A stretch of 14,548 nt of DNA, taken from Clostridiales bacterium. GTDB lineage: Bacteria > Bacillota > Clostridia > Lachnospirales > UBA12420. The position numbers and the translations under genes were made by a program. Numbering within the stretch: position 1 is the first letter of the stretch; the number at the start of each line of letters is the position of its first letter. Below the pieces are notes generated by a model. It was given only the letters and a program-made list of their open reading frames with translations, was not told the origin of the DNA and did not search any database. The stretch lies in the NCBI GenBank assembly GCA_003452395.1, contig DMOI01000016.1, forward strand, positions 1-14,548, in the 5' to 3' direction. Positions 1 through 7,690 of the stretch are shown here, piece by piece.

Positions 1-2066
1 GAGGGTTCACTCTACTTGAATTATTAGCAGTATTAGTTATATTAGCGGCACTTGCCACTATAGCTATACCGATATTTATAAATAAAAGTGATGAGTCGAA
101 ACAGACTGCACATAAACAAAACCTTACTATACTCCAAAAGCAGGGTAATGCATATTTGTTATCCCTAATGACAATGCCGGAAGATGGGGAAGATTTGATT
201 GATGAATTAGAAACATATGGGTATATAAAAGAAATACCCACTAATCCGATAACAGAGTCTAAAGATTATCATGTTATTTATCATGGAAATGGGCTAGTAG
301 ATGTAAATACAAGTGGAGTACAGGTATTTGCAGAGGTATTTGCAAATGAGGATAATATAGGTGTAGGTACCACTGCAGACTGGATTAGTGGAACACTTGC
401 AGTTTCGAGTGAATCACAGGTATTGAGTGCTATAAATAATCTAGGTGGAACTAGTGGGGATCAGTTTAATAAAATAATTAAAGATAATCAAGGGAATTAT
501 ATATGTGTCGGATATAGTCTGAGTAATCTAAGCTCTATATCAGGAGAAACAGAAAGTGATTCAAATACAGTAGGAGCATCTGATTTTGTAATAGCAAAAT
601 TTAATAGTAATCTGCAACTAATGGCTATAAATAATTTTGGTGGTGCAGTTGATGATACTTTTAATGACATTATACAAGATAGCAATGGTGATTATGTATG
701 TGTAGGAATAACAAGGAGTGATTTAACAACTATTGATGGAGAAAGTGTTGGAGGATCGACTTGTGAAGGAAATTATGACTTTGTAATAGCGAAATTTAAT
801 AGTAATCTACAGTTAACAACTATAAATAACCTTGGTGGAATAGAAGATGATCTATTTAATGGAGTTATTCAAGATAATCAAGGTAATTATATATGTACTG
901 GAACCAGTGATAGTAATTTGATTGGTATAAATGGGGGGATTGTGGGTGGAGCAAATACAAGCGGGGGACGAGATTTTGTAATAACAAAATTTGACAATAA
1001 TTTACAAATAACGACAATGAATAATTTAGGAGGAACATTAGGAGACGAGTTCTATGATATTATTAAAGATAATGATAATAATTATGTGTGTGTAGGAGCT
1101 AGTAGAAGTAATCTAGGTAGTATAAATGGAGAAAGTGTAAGTGGATTCAATACTCAAGGAACTGATGACTTTGTAATAGCAAAATTCAATAGTAGTTTAC
1201 AATTGATGGCCATAAACAATTTAGGTGGGACTAATGAAGATATCTATAGAGGCATAATTCAAAATATTACAGGAGATTACGTGTGTGTAGGGTATAGTTT
1301 TAGTGATTTAAGTAGTATAAGCGGAGAGACAGTAAGTGGGACTAATACTCAAGGGAATGAAGATTTTGTAATATCAAAATTTAATAACGATCTGCAACTA
1401 ACAGCAATAAATAACCTGGGAGGGACAGGTTATGATTATTTATGTGGTTTAATACAAGATAATAGTGGTAAATATGTTAGTATTGGGTTTACTAGTAGTA
1501 ATTTAGGTAGTATATCAGGGGAAACAGCTAGCGGAGATGCTAACCAAGGTGGATACGATTTTGTTATAAATAAATTTGATGATAATCTTGATTTGATTTC
1601 GATTAATAATCTAGGAGGAACATTAAACGAAGTAATTTATGGTATAGTGCAAGACTCAATAGGAGACTATATATGTGCAGGGTATAGCACAAGTAATCTG
1701 TCTACAATATCAGGAGAGAGTGTAAGTGGAACCAATACAGCTGGAGGTACGGATTTTGTGCTTACTAAATTTACAAATGATATTACATATAACCCAGCAA
1801 GTAATGTTCTAGTCTCAAATGAAATGTCACTAGGCAGTGCACTCGACAACATCAAAATAAAAGTCGATGCCACAGTACCAGATGGTACAAGCTATGCATT
1901 TAGCTATAGCACAAATGGCACAGATTTTACAGTAGTTGGCAATGCAAGTTTAAACGGAAATACAAATATAAATATAGGTGGTAGCAGTAGCCTGTGGTGG
2001 AAGATAGTACTAACGGGCGATGCATCAAGTAGTCCACAGATCACAGGAGTAACAGTATACAAGTAG
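1..2066 (+). CDS. Type IV prepilin-like protein with seven-repeat beta-propeller (5' end outside window)
   Basis: The reading frame is open from the window edge and the start codon lies upstream. The first visible codons give the prepilin motif G/FTLLELLAVLV, with cleavage after Gly (codon 3-5), Glu at +5, and a hydrophobic helix running to about base 90. This predicts processing by a prepilin peptidase and assembly in or export through a type IV pilus-like machine. After about 110 residues of linker come seven consecutive repeats of exactly 65 residues (423-1787). Each carries motifs like INNLGGT, a GNYICVG-type strand, SSISGE and DFVIAKF. The final 92 residues (1788-2063) form a separate beta-rich domain ending in a WKIVLTGD-type strand. 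Seven equal blade-sized units suggest a seven-bladed propeller, as in SBBP-like repeats. Ordinary pilins are about 150-200 residues, so this is probably a minor, tip-located or adhesive pilin. The pilin call rests on the N-terminal motif; the adhesin role is inference. Confidence 0.85.
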   Translation, partial: GFTLLELLAVLVILAALATIAIPIFINKSDESKQTAHKQNLTILQKQGNAYLLSLMTMPEDGEDLIDELETYGYIKEIPTNPITESKDYHVIYHGNGLVDVNTSGVQVFAEVFANEDNIGVGTTADWISGTLAVSSESQVLSAINNLGGTSGDQFNKIIKDNQGNYICVGYSLSNLSSISGETESDSNTVGASDFVIAKFNSNLQLMAINNFGGAVDDTFNDIIQDSNGDYVCVGITRSDLTTIDGESVGGSTCEGNYDFVIAKFNSNLQLTTINNLGGIEDDLFNGVIQDNQGNYICTGTSDSNLIGINGGIVGGANTSGGRDFVITKFDNNLQITTMNNLGGTLGDEFYDIIKDNDNNYVCVGASRSNLGSINGESVSGFNTQGTDDFVIAKFNSSLQLMAINNLGGTNEDIYRGIIQNITGDYVCVGYSFSDLSSISGETVSGTNTQGNEDFVISKFNNDLQLTAINNLGGTGYDYLCGLIQDNSGKYVSIGFTSSNLGSISGETASGDANQGGYDFVINKFDDNLDLISINNLGGTLNEVIYGIVQDSIGDYICAGYSTSNLSTISGESVSGTNTAGGTDFVLTKFTNDITYNPASNVLVSNEMSLGSALDNIKIKVDATVPDGTSYAFSYSTNGTDFTVVGNASLNGNTNINIGGSSSLWWKIVLTGDASSSPQITGVTVYK
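423..1787 (+). repeat. Seven in-frame tandem repeats of 195 bp (65 residues)
   Basis: The units start at 423, 618, 813, 1008, 1203, 1398 and 1593, each exactly 195 bp with no indels. The most constant positions are INNLGG at the unit start, a DxxGxYxCxG strand near residues 21-30, SGE near 40-42 and DFVIxKF near 54-60. Six of the seven units have Cys in the central strand; unit 6 has Ser there. The units have diverged at the DNA level, so this is an old amplification and not a recent slippage array. Confidence 0.9.
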
Positions 2067-2098
2067 ATATAATAAAAAAATATATAGGAGTATTTTTA

Positions 2099-2141
2099 AA
2101 ACAAGCAGTATTCATTTATAAGAGAATGAAACTGCTTGTTT
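2099..2141 (+). terminator. Hairpin terminator after the pilin-propeller gene
   Basis: The arm AAACAAGCAGT (2099-2109) pairs with ACTGCTTGTTT (2131-2141). An inner TTCATT/AATGAA stem extends it past a one-base bulge at 2110. It lies 32 bp after the stop codon. The T-run after it is short, so termination may be partial. The A-rich flank on the other side would let it work in both directions. Confidence 0.65.
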
Positions 2142-2391
2142 ATATATAAGATAGAAAATATATACTATTTTGTTAATTAGTATTGAAATAATGCTAATAG
2201 TTTAATATAATCTCATCTTTGACAGTTTGAAAATATAAAAAACTCTGTATCTCTTGATATATAAGGGTTATATAGTCTTTGCTGTTTACTAAAAAGTGAG
2301 TAATGTTTTTATTTTTTCGTGTTTGTAGGAGTGTACAAATAGGGTCAGGGCTGAATTATTCACTTGTTTTGAATAACAAAATATAAAAGTA
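2142..2391. other. AT-rich intergenic stretch with a possible mobile-element scar
   Basis: I see no convincing ORF here. The stretch 2330-2376 reads AGGAGTGTACAAATAGGGTC followed by AGGGCTGAATTATTCAC, then an inverted repeat TTATTC (2356-2361) / GAATAA (2371-2376). From memory this resembles a sequence that flanks IS200-like (Y1/REP-type) transposase genes in Firmicutes. No transposase remains, so it would be only a terminal scar. This is a weak call. Confidence 0.25.
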
Positions 2392-2420
2392 TTGAAAAAA
2401 GATGGTATAAGTGATATTAT
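2392..2420 (+). promoter_or_regulatory. Candidate sigma-A promoter for the DUF3137 gene
   Basis: TTGAAA (2392-2397), a 17-bp spacer and TATTAT (2415-2420) fit a vegetative promoter. It lies 140 bp upstream of the ATG at 2560. The 11-bp tandem repeats therefore fall inside the predicted 5' leader. Confidence 0.55.
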
Positions 2421-2458
2421 ACTAATATGTGTAAAAAACAGAAAGGTACATATACATT

Positions 2459-2502
2459 ATACCTAAAATATACCTAAAATATACCTAAAATATACCAAAA
2501 AT
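2459..2502 (+). repeat. Four tandem 11-bp repeats (ATACCTAAAAT)
   Basis: Three perfect copies start at 2459, 2470 and 2481. A fourth (2492-2502) has T to A at its sixth position and A to A/T shifts at the end (ATACCAAAAAT). The 11-bp period is about one helical turn. The array lies between the candidate promoter and the ribosome binding site of the DUF3137 gene. It could be bent DNA, a protein-binding array or a slippage-prone tract. Confidence 0.85.
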
Positions 2503-2559
2503 ATAATAAAATAAAAAGAGGAAATCAATAGTTGTTTATCTCCTTAGAAAGGATATTTT

Positions 2560-3516
2560 ATGAAAACAAAAGAAGAGTTTGAAGAGTATTTTAATACCAC
2601 AATTAAGTCAGTGATAGAACCATTAGAAATTGAAAGATTAAATTTGAAAACAGAGTATGATAAAAACACAAAAAAGCTACAAAAGACAGCAATTACTATA
2701 ATAGCTATAGCTATAGCCATTTCTATTATTTTACCTGGTTTACATATGCTAATTATGTTTGGAGGTATGGGGTTTATAGGTGTATTGTATTTTAAAATAT
2801 TTAAAATACAATTAGGACTATATAATCCCAAAACAACATTAGAAATCAAAAGGACTTTAGTGGAAAGTTTCATGAGTTTTTATGGCAATGATTTTAAGTA
2901 TTATGATACAAAAGACATAAGTAAAGATTTAGTCGATTGCAGACTTTTAGATGGAGCTAATACTAAAACCTATTGTGCAGAATACTATGTTGATAGTTTG
3001 ATTAAAGATGAAATTTTACCTGATGAAGGAACCAAAGTAGAGTTGATAGGTCTAAGCTATGGAAACTTAGATTCTAGTGGAAAAAGTATAAAGCTACCTA
3101 TAGGTCAGTTCATAATTATTGATTTTAATAAAAATTTTAATGGTGAATTTATAATTTTAGAAGGCAAATCCTTAGTTGATAAATTTGGCGGAATGAGCAG
3201 GATAAAACTAGAAGATAATGAATTCGAGGGTAAGTTTGACTTTTTTGGTACCGACCAGATAGAAGGAAGATATATTTTAACGCCATCACTAATCCAAAGA
3301 ATAAAATGTTATCAAGGAAAGATGAATTCAATAAAAATATCATTCGTAAAAAATAAAATATACATAATTAAGGTAATGAAAACTCCCATATTTGATGTAA
3401 AAATGGATAGAAGCTTATATGACATGGAACCGATGCTAGAGTATTATAATGTTTTAAATATGATATACGGTATAGTAGATGAGCTGAATTTAAATACAAG
3501 AATATGGACAAGATGA
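2560..3516 (+). CDS. DUF3137 family membrane-anchored protein
   Basis: This is a 318-residue protein. The ATG at 2560 follows AAAGGA (2548-2553) at good spacing. Residues 1-40 are charged and probably coiled-coil. Residues about 44-82 hold two adjacent hydrophobic segments separated by a short turn, forming a hairpin membrane anchor. The remaining 235 residues are soluble and likely cytoplasmic. The region LEDNEFEGKFDFFGTDQ, followed shortly by GRYILTPSLIQRI, matches the signature of DUF3137 as I know it (element near the end: ExxxFxxxFxVxxxDQxxxRYxLTP). The function of this family is not established. The gene has its own promoter and no clear partner: the next gene starts 206 bp downstream behind its own promoter. 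The fold assignment is family recognition; no enzyme residues are evident. Confidence 0.75.
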   Translation: MKTKEEFEEYFNTTIKSVIEPLEIERLNLKTEYDKNTKKLQKTAITIIAIAIAISIILPGLHMLIMFGGMGFIGVLYFKIFKIQLGLYNPKTTLEIKRTLVESFMSFYGNDFKYYDTKDISKDLVDCRLLDGANTKTYCAEYYVDSLIKDEILPDEGTKVELIGLSYGNLDSSGKSIKLPIGQFIIIDFNKNFNGEFIILEGKSLVDKFGGMSRIKLEDNEFEGKFDFFGTDQIEGRYILTPSLIQRIKCYQGKMNSIKISFVKNKIYIIKVMKTPIFDVKMDRSLYDMEPMLEYYNVLNMIYGIVDELNLNTRIWTR

Positions 3517-3604
3517 TTTTGCACCTGAAATAGAGAATAGAAATGCATAACTTAGTAACTTGAGAGTATTTTTGGAAAGAGATAACGAATGTTTCATAAA
3601 ATTG

Positions 3605-3633
3605 TTGATGTTGGTAGAAAAAAGTGGTACAAT
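3605..3633 (+). promoter_or_regulatory. Promoter of the WG-repeat gene
   Basis: TTGATG (3605-3610), a 17-bp spacer and TACAAT (3628-3633) lie 90 bp upstream of the ATG at 3723. Only one base of the -10 box departs from consensus. Confidence 0.65.
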
Positions 3634-3642
3634 ATGTAAAAA

Positions 3643-3697
3643 GAGGTTGTAATATACCTCGTAGAACCTGATGTGATATTAGTTACTTATTCAGGTT
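3643..3697 (+). promoter_or_regulatory. Two hairpins in the 5' leader of the WG-repeat gene
   Basis: GAGGT (3643-3647) pairs with ACCTC (3656-3660). AACCTGA (3665-3671) pairs with TCAGGTT (3691-3697). The second ends 11 bp before the ribosome binding site (AAGGAGG, 3709-3715). I do not recognise a known riboswitch class. They may stabilise the message or limit access to the ribosome site. Confidence 0.4.
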
Positions 3698-3722
3698 TAA
3701 TAACCCACAAGGAGGAATTTTG

Positions 3723-5480
3723 ATGATTCGGAAAGTTATATTTGGGACTGTAATAGGTATGATGTTGGCTACGCCTGTATTTGCACAAGATGGAGCTATA
3801 TGGGAATGGGTAGTTGAGCCACAGTATTACAGAGCAGAACCATTTAAAGATGGTCTTGCATCAGTTTCGAAGGGTAAGATTGCAGAATATGCAAATGGTG
3901 GACCAAAGATGGGTCTTATAAACACAAAAGGGGATTTAGTTGTACCTATGGAATACTCTTGGATAGGTGAGCAAGATGGACAACGGGTAGTTTCAAAAAC
4001 TATTGTGAGAGAAGAAGGAGACGAAGATGGGGTTAATATTGGATGGGATGCAGACGGTACTCCTATCATAACTAAATCATGGAGCTTTGATAAAAAGGGA
4101 AAACTTAAAATTGTAAAGCCTAAAGAAGATCGTTTTGCTTGGACGTGGGAAGTATTTGCAGGGAAAGACGCAACATGGTTTAGAAATGATGATCAAGAGT
4201 CTTACATTGGTGTAAAAAACAAAACAACAGGTGAGGTTATCATTCCAGCTATGTATGATCAATTAACTCCTTTTAGTGAAGGTTATGCTATTGCCAGAAA
4301 TTATGATGAAGGAATGGGAATTATAGATGATAAAAATAATATTATAATTCCACTCGAGTATGCTATATGGAATTCATTTATAAATGATCAGTTATTAGGA
4401 CCAAATGAACCAGATTATATGTTAGAGATTACGGGTAATAATTTGACAAGGGGCATATCAAAAGATGGTAAATGGGGACTAATAGATAAAAAGGGTGAAT
4501 GGGTTGTTCCGTTAACATATGATTCTCAAAAAACAAACTTGTCAGACTTTGGAGATATAGAAGTAGGAGTTGCTGATTTTTCGGGTGGAATTGCTACGGT
4601 ACAAAAAGATGGCAAATGGGGAGTTATAGATACACAGGGTAATAGTATTACTCCTATCCAATATGAAAAAGCCTTTGTTTGGAATGGCTTCGCAGGAGTT
4701 AGACAAAATGGCAAATGGGGTAGTGTAGATAAAGCAGGAAATGTAGTAGTTCCTTTTGAGTATGATGGAATTGGGGCATTTTCTGAAGGTAGAATAACTG
4801 TAGAAAAAAGCGGCTCATGGGGAGCAGTTGATATTAATGGAAATATTGTAGTTCCATTAATATATGATAGATTAGATTCTTTTAATGATGGTTACGCAGT
4901 AGTAGAGGATAATGGCAAAAAAGGCTTTGTAAACAAAAATGGAAATGTTATAGTTCCAATTATATATGATGATGCTTGGGGATTTACAGATGGTCTAGCT
5001 TGTGTAAAGTTAGGAGATAAATGGGGATATGCTAAGCCAGTAGAAAAAGTAGAAGAAGACATTCAAGTTTTAACTAAAGTAGCTATGGCTGATCAAAAAT
5101 ATATAAATATGCAAATTGGGAATCCAAATGCTAATGACTCTGCGTTTTTGACTCAGATTGATAAAGAAGATAAAAATGTCGTTCCAATTATAAGAGATAA
5201 TAGAACCCTTCTACCTATCAGATTTATATCTGAAAGCTTAAATGGAAAAATTGAATGGTTCGAAGATGAACAAAAAATAATTATTGAAAAAAATGATAAA
5301 ATAATAGAATTAGTAATAGGTAGTAATATTGCTAAAATTAATGGACAACAAGTTACATTAGAAGTTGCACCAATAATTGAAAATTCTAGAACTCTATTAC
5401 CAATTAGGTTCATAGCTGAAACATTAGATTGTGAAGTTAAATGGGATGAAGAAAATCAAGTAGTAACTATTATAGAATAA
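3723..5480 (+). CDS. Secreted WG-repeat protein with C-terminal copper amine oxidase N-terminal-like domain
   Basis: The 585-residue reading uses the ATG at 3723, seven bases after AAGGAGG. A TTG directly before it (3720) is in frame but too close to that site. The N-terminus is a signal peptide: M-IRK, a hydrophobic core, and cleavage likely after PVFA (residue 21). Residues about 40-440 hold roughly nine WG-type repeats, with motifs such as DGKWGLIDKKGEWVVPLTYD, repeating about every 35-55 residues. Residues about 455-585 hold two RTLLPIRFI motifs in the arrangement of the copper amine oxidase N-terminal domain (PF07833), common at the end of clostridial secreted proteins. No sortase signal or S-layer SLH domain is present. 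The role is probably extracellular binding or scaffolding; substrate unknown. It forms its own unit, with a promoter upstream and a strong terminator downstream. Confidence 0.85.
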   Translation: MIRKVIFGTVIGMMLATPVFAQDGAIWEWVVEPQYYRAEPFKDGLASVSKGKIAEYANGGPKMGLINTKGDLVVPMEYSWIGEQDGQRVVSKTIVREEGDEDGVNIGWDADGTPIITKSWSFDKKGKLKIVKPKEDRFAWTWEVFAGKDATWFRNDDQESYIGVKNKTTGEVIIPAMYDQLTPFSEGYAIARNYDEGMGIIDDKNNIIIPLEYAIWNSFINDQLLGPNEPDYMLEITGNNLTRGISKDGKWGLIDKKGEWVVPLTYDSQKTNLSDFGDIEVGVADFSGGIATVQKDGKWGVIDTQGNSITPIQYEKAFVWNGFAGVRQNGKWGSVDKAGNVVVPFEYDGIGAFSEGRITVEKSGSWGAVDINGNIVVPLIYDRLDSFNDGYAVVEDNGKKGFVNKNGNVIVPIIYDDAWGFTDGLACVKLGDKWGYAKPVEKVEEDIQVLTKVAMADQKYINMQIGNPNANDSAFLTQIDKEDKNVVPIIRDNRTLLPIRFISESLNGKIEWFEDEQKIIIEKNDKIIELVIGSNIAKINGQQVTLEVAPIIENSRTLLPIRFIAETLDCEVKWDEENQVVTIIE

Positions 5481-5486
5481 TATAGC

Positions 5487-5530
5487 AATAAAGGTGTTCA
5501 GAGCGCTACTCTGAGGCACCTTTATTTTGT
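5487..5530 (+). terminator. Strong intrinsic terminator after the WG-repeat gene
   Basis: AATAAAGGTG (5487-5496) pairs with CACCTTTATT (5517-5526). An inner TCAGAG (5498-5503) / CTCTGA (5509-5514) stem closes a five-base loop. TTTTGTTAT follows. It starts six bases after the stop codon. Confidence 0.9.
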
Positions 5531-5594
5531 TATCTTATCTTATTTGTTTTTACATAAAAAAATACAAAATGGATGGGGAAAACATGCAAAAAAA

Positions 5595-5622
5595 TTGACA
5601 TATAAAAAATATAAGATATAAT
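5595..5622 (+). promoter_or_regulatory. Consensus promoter of truA
   Basis: TTGACA (5595-5600) and TATAAT (5617-5622) are both perfect consensus boxes, separated by 16 bp. The leader to the ATG at 5692 is about 60 bases. Confidence 0.85.
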
Positions 5623-5691
5623 GATATATATAATTATTGAATATATTAGATGTGTAATAATAAGTGAATAATTCAAAGGGATGTGAGATAT

Positions 5692-6450
5692 ATGTTGCAA
5701 AGTATAGCGCTCGTGGTTGCCTATGATGGGACAAACTACTGCGGGTGGCAGAGTCAAACAAATGGGCTGTCAGTGCAAGAGGCGATAGAGAAAGCATGCA
5801 AGGAAAAGTTTAAGCATAAGGTGACAGTGAGGGGGTGTAGCAGGACGGATGCTGGCGTACATGCGGAGCATCAGGTGGTGGCAATACAGGTGGATACAGA
5901 TATCCTAGTAGAAAAGATACCCTTTGTGCTGAATTCGAGCTTACCAGATGACATCGTCGTAAAATCTGCAAAGTATGTGTTGCTCGATTTTCATCCAATC
6001 CGGGATGCAAAATATAAAATCTATAGATACAGTATACTAAACACCGATATAAGGGTGCCCAAAATGATGAGGTATGTAGCTTATTACTATAAGGCGTTAG
6101 ATATAAGGTTGATGAGGCAAGCTGCAAAATTTATGATAGGAACGCATGACTTTAAAGCTTTTTGCTCGTCAGAAAAAGCAACAAAAACTACAGTGAGAAC
6201 GATATACGACATACAAATTAAACGTGAAAAAAATAATATAATTAACATATACGTTAAAGGCAATGGCTTTCTACATCATATGGTGAGGATTATTGCAGGA
6301 ACATTGATTAGAGTTGGCGAAAAAACAATTGATAAAAACGAAATAAAAAATATAATAGATAGTCTGGAAAGAAAAAACGCAGGACCGACAGCTGTGGCTG
6401 GAGGGCTGACACTGGAATATGTAAGTTACGATGATATAGTGCACAGTTAA
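5692..6450 (+). CDS. truA: tRNA pseudouridine synthase A (TruA)
   Basis: TruA converts uridines 38-40 in the anticodon stem-loop of many tRNAs to pseudouridine in the cytoplasm. This 252-residue protein matches the family length (about 245-270). The catalytic motif is CSRTDAGVHA with the nucleophilic Asp at residue 53. The N-terminal YDGTNYCGWQ and C-terminal FLHHMVRIIAGTLIRVG blocks are also typical. I chose the ATG at 5692 because AAAGGGA (5675-5681) lies ten bases before it. The upstream in-frame GTG at 5683 is only one base from that site. Many clostridial truA genes follow ecfA/ecfT transporter genes; here it stands alone with its own promoter and terminator. The first third is visibly richer in G and C than the rest, which is plain in the region 5720-5900. 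Confidence 0.95.
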   Translation: MLQSIALVVAYDGTNYCGWQSQTNGLSVQEAIEKACKEKFKHKVTVRGCSRTDAGVHAEHQVVAIQVDTDILVEKIPFVLNSSLPDDIVVKSAKYVLLDFHPIRDAKYKIYRYSILNTDIRVPKMMRYVAYYYKALDIRLMRQAAKFMIGTHDFKAFCSSEKATKTTVRTIYDIQIKREKNNIINIYVKGNGFLHHMVRIIAGTLIRVGEKTIDKNEIKNIIDSLERKNAGPTAVAGGLTLEYVSYDDIVHS

Positions 6451-6489
6451 AAACAAGAATGGAAAAGCAAGAAAGGAAAAAAGGTGACT

Positions 6490-6527
6490 AAGTAGTTCTA
6501 ATATAATTAGGAATACTTATTTTTTTG
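6490..6527 (+). terminator. Intrinsic terminator of truA
   Basis: AAGTAGTTCTAAT (6490-6502) pairs with ATTAGGAATACTT (6506-6518) with one bulged G on each arm. A run of seven T residues follows. It begins 39 bp after the truA stop. Confidence 0.75.
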
Positions 6528-6546
6528 TAAAATATTGAAACACATA

Positions 6547-6575
6547 TTGACTATTATGTAAAAATATGGTAACAT
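6547..6575 (+). promoter_or_regulatory. Weak candidate promoter for the Fic-like gene
   Basis: TTGACT (6547-6552) is followed after 17 bp by TAACAT (6570-6575), which matches the -10 consensus at four of six positions. It is the best pairing in the interval, but not a strong one. Confidence 0.35.
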
Positions 6576-6632
6576 ATATTATATTATGTAGTATACACTA
6601 AAGAAAAATGAACTGAATGGAGGATATAAAAT

Positions 6633-7382
6633 ATGTTTTTGAGAGTAGATGCATTAAAGAATATATGCCGTAGTGCCAAATTTGAAGGAATGTCAGTAAA
6701 GAAGTATAATGAAAATATGAATTATTGGTTTATTTATAATTCTTGCGCTATGGAAGGCAATTCGTATTCATTGACGGATGTAATGATATTACTTAAAGAC
6801 AATGTGACAATAGGCGGAAAAACGATTAGAGAGCATAATGAAATAATGAATAATCAAAGAGTTCTGGAATATATGGATAAAGCTCTGAATTATAAACTAG
6901 AGATGGACGAATATAGATTAAAAGACATACATAAGGTATTGACGCAAAACATTATAGAGGGTGGTTTTTATAGGAACTGCGAGATTCTAATAAGAGGAAG
7001 GCAGCATATGCCACCTGTTCCAGAAGAAGCGATGATCCAGATAAAGAGCCTTTTAAAAGGTTATAAAGCCAAAAAAGAGGAAATGCATCCGATTGAACTT
7101 GCATGTTATATGTATGCAGAAGTCGAGAGGATATATCCGTTTGTGGAAGAAAATGGTACTACAGCGAGAATAGTGTTAAACTACATACTACTACAACATG
7201 GATATAGACCTGTAATAATGAAACGTGATGATAAGTCTGATATAAATATGGCATTAGATGAGTATAATAAAACCAAAGAGTTAAAGTCATTAATGAAAAT
7301 AATAATGGAGTATGAGGAAGAAGAACTGAAATTTTATTTACAACTAAGAGATGAAGAACATTTTAAAAGCTTCGCAAGCTAA
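6633..7382 (+). CDS. Fic-fold protein with degenerate catalytic motif
   Basis: This is a 249-residue protein with ATG at 6633 after GGAGG (6619-6623). Fic proteins transfer AMP or other phosphate-containing groups to target proteins through a motif HPFx[D/E]GNGRxxR. Here residues 168-179 read YPFVEENGTTAR. The catalytic His is Tyr, the first Gly is Glu and the first Arg is Thr, while Phe, Asn, Gly and the last Arg remain. The N-terminal helix carries SCAMEGN (residues 37-43), which fits the inhibitory motif [S/T]xxxE[G/N] of self-inhibited Fic proteins. The middle segment, RGRQHMPPVPEEA, and the helices around it are typical of the family. It stands alone with no antitoxin gene in view. It is likely an inactive or altered Fic enzyme, possibly a binding or regulatory protein. 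The frame is intact, so it is not obvious decay. Confidence 0.8.
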   Translation: MFLRVDALKNICRSAKFEGMSVKKYNENMNYWFIYNSCAMEGNSYSLTDVMILLKDNVTIGGKTIREHNEIMNNQRVLEYMDKALNYKLEMDEYRLKDIHKVLTQNIIEGGFYRNCEILIRGRQHMPPVPEEAMIQIKSLLKGYKAKKEEMHPIELACYMYAEVERIYPFVEENGTTARIVLNYILLQHGYRPVIMKRDDKSDINMALDEYNKTKELKSLMKIIMEYEEEELKFYLQLRDEEHFKSFAS

Positions 7383-7413
7383 ATAACTGGCTTGTAAAAT
7401 AAGTTTAGTAGGT

Positions 7414-7463
7414 AACAAAAAATAAGGCACTCAGATTATATTTTGAATGCCTTATTTTTTGTT
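7414..7463 (+). terminator. Intrinsic terminator after the Fic-like gene
   Basis: AACAAAAAATAAGGCA (7414-7429) is perfectly complementary to TGCCTTATTTTTTGTT (7448-7463), so the T-run lies within the downstream arm. An inner TCA/TGA pairing tightens the loop. The flanking A/T runs should allow termination on both strands. Confidence 0.85.
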
Positions 7464-7646
7464 TAGGAAACCTCTACATTTTTTTAAATTATAATATATC
7501 TTATGCTATTTTTAAAGCTTTTTAGGTAAAGAAACTATATAGTTTAGTCTTTAGATAAGAGCTAATGAAAAACAGAAAAAGCTATTGACAGATAATGAAA
7601 ACTTTCGTATTTGGCGGGTTCAAAGAGGAATAGATTATTTCTAAAT
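7464..7646. other. Intergenic stretch, nothing identified
   Basis: This is AT-rich, with no supported ORF. A TTGACA at 7584-7589 lacks a convincing -10 box at the correct distance (TATTTG). I see no RNA gene. Confidence 0.4.
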
Positions 7647-7690
7647 AGCATAGGATTTATGATAGTATATTCGAAATAAAGCGCTATGCT
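7647..7690 (-). terminator. Possible weak terminator of the minus-strand gene
   Basis: AGCATAG (7647-7653) and CTATGCT (7684-7690) form a seven-base stem that overlaps the stop codon of the minus-strand gene. The loop is long (30 bases) and only ATTT follows on the minus strand, so it is weak. Confidence 0.25.

Noticed and set aside
2459..2502. CRISPR-like array
   Set aside because: The units are 11 bp, contiguous and without spacers; no cas gene is present.
7584..7612. Promoter with TTGACA at 7584
   Set aside because: The -10 position reads TATTTG, and no gene follows on the plus strand.
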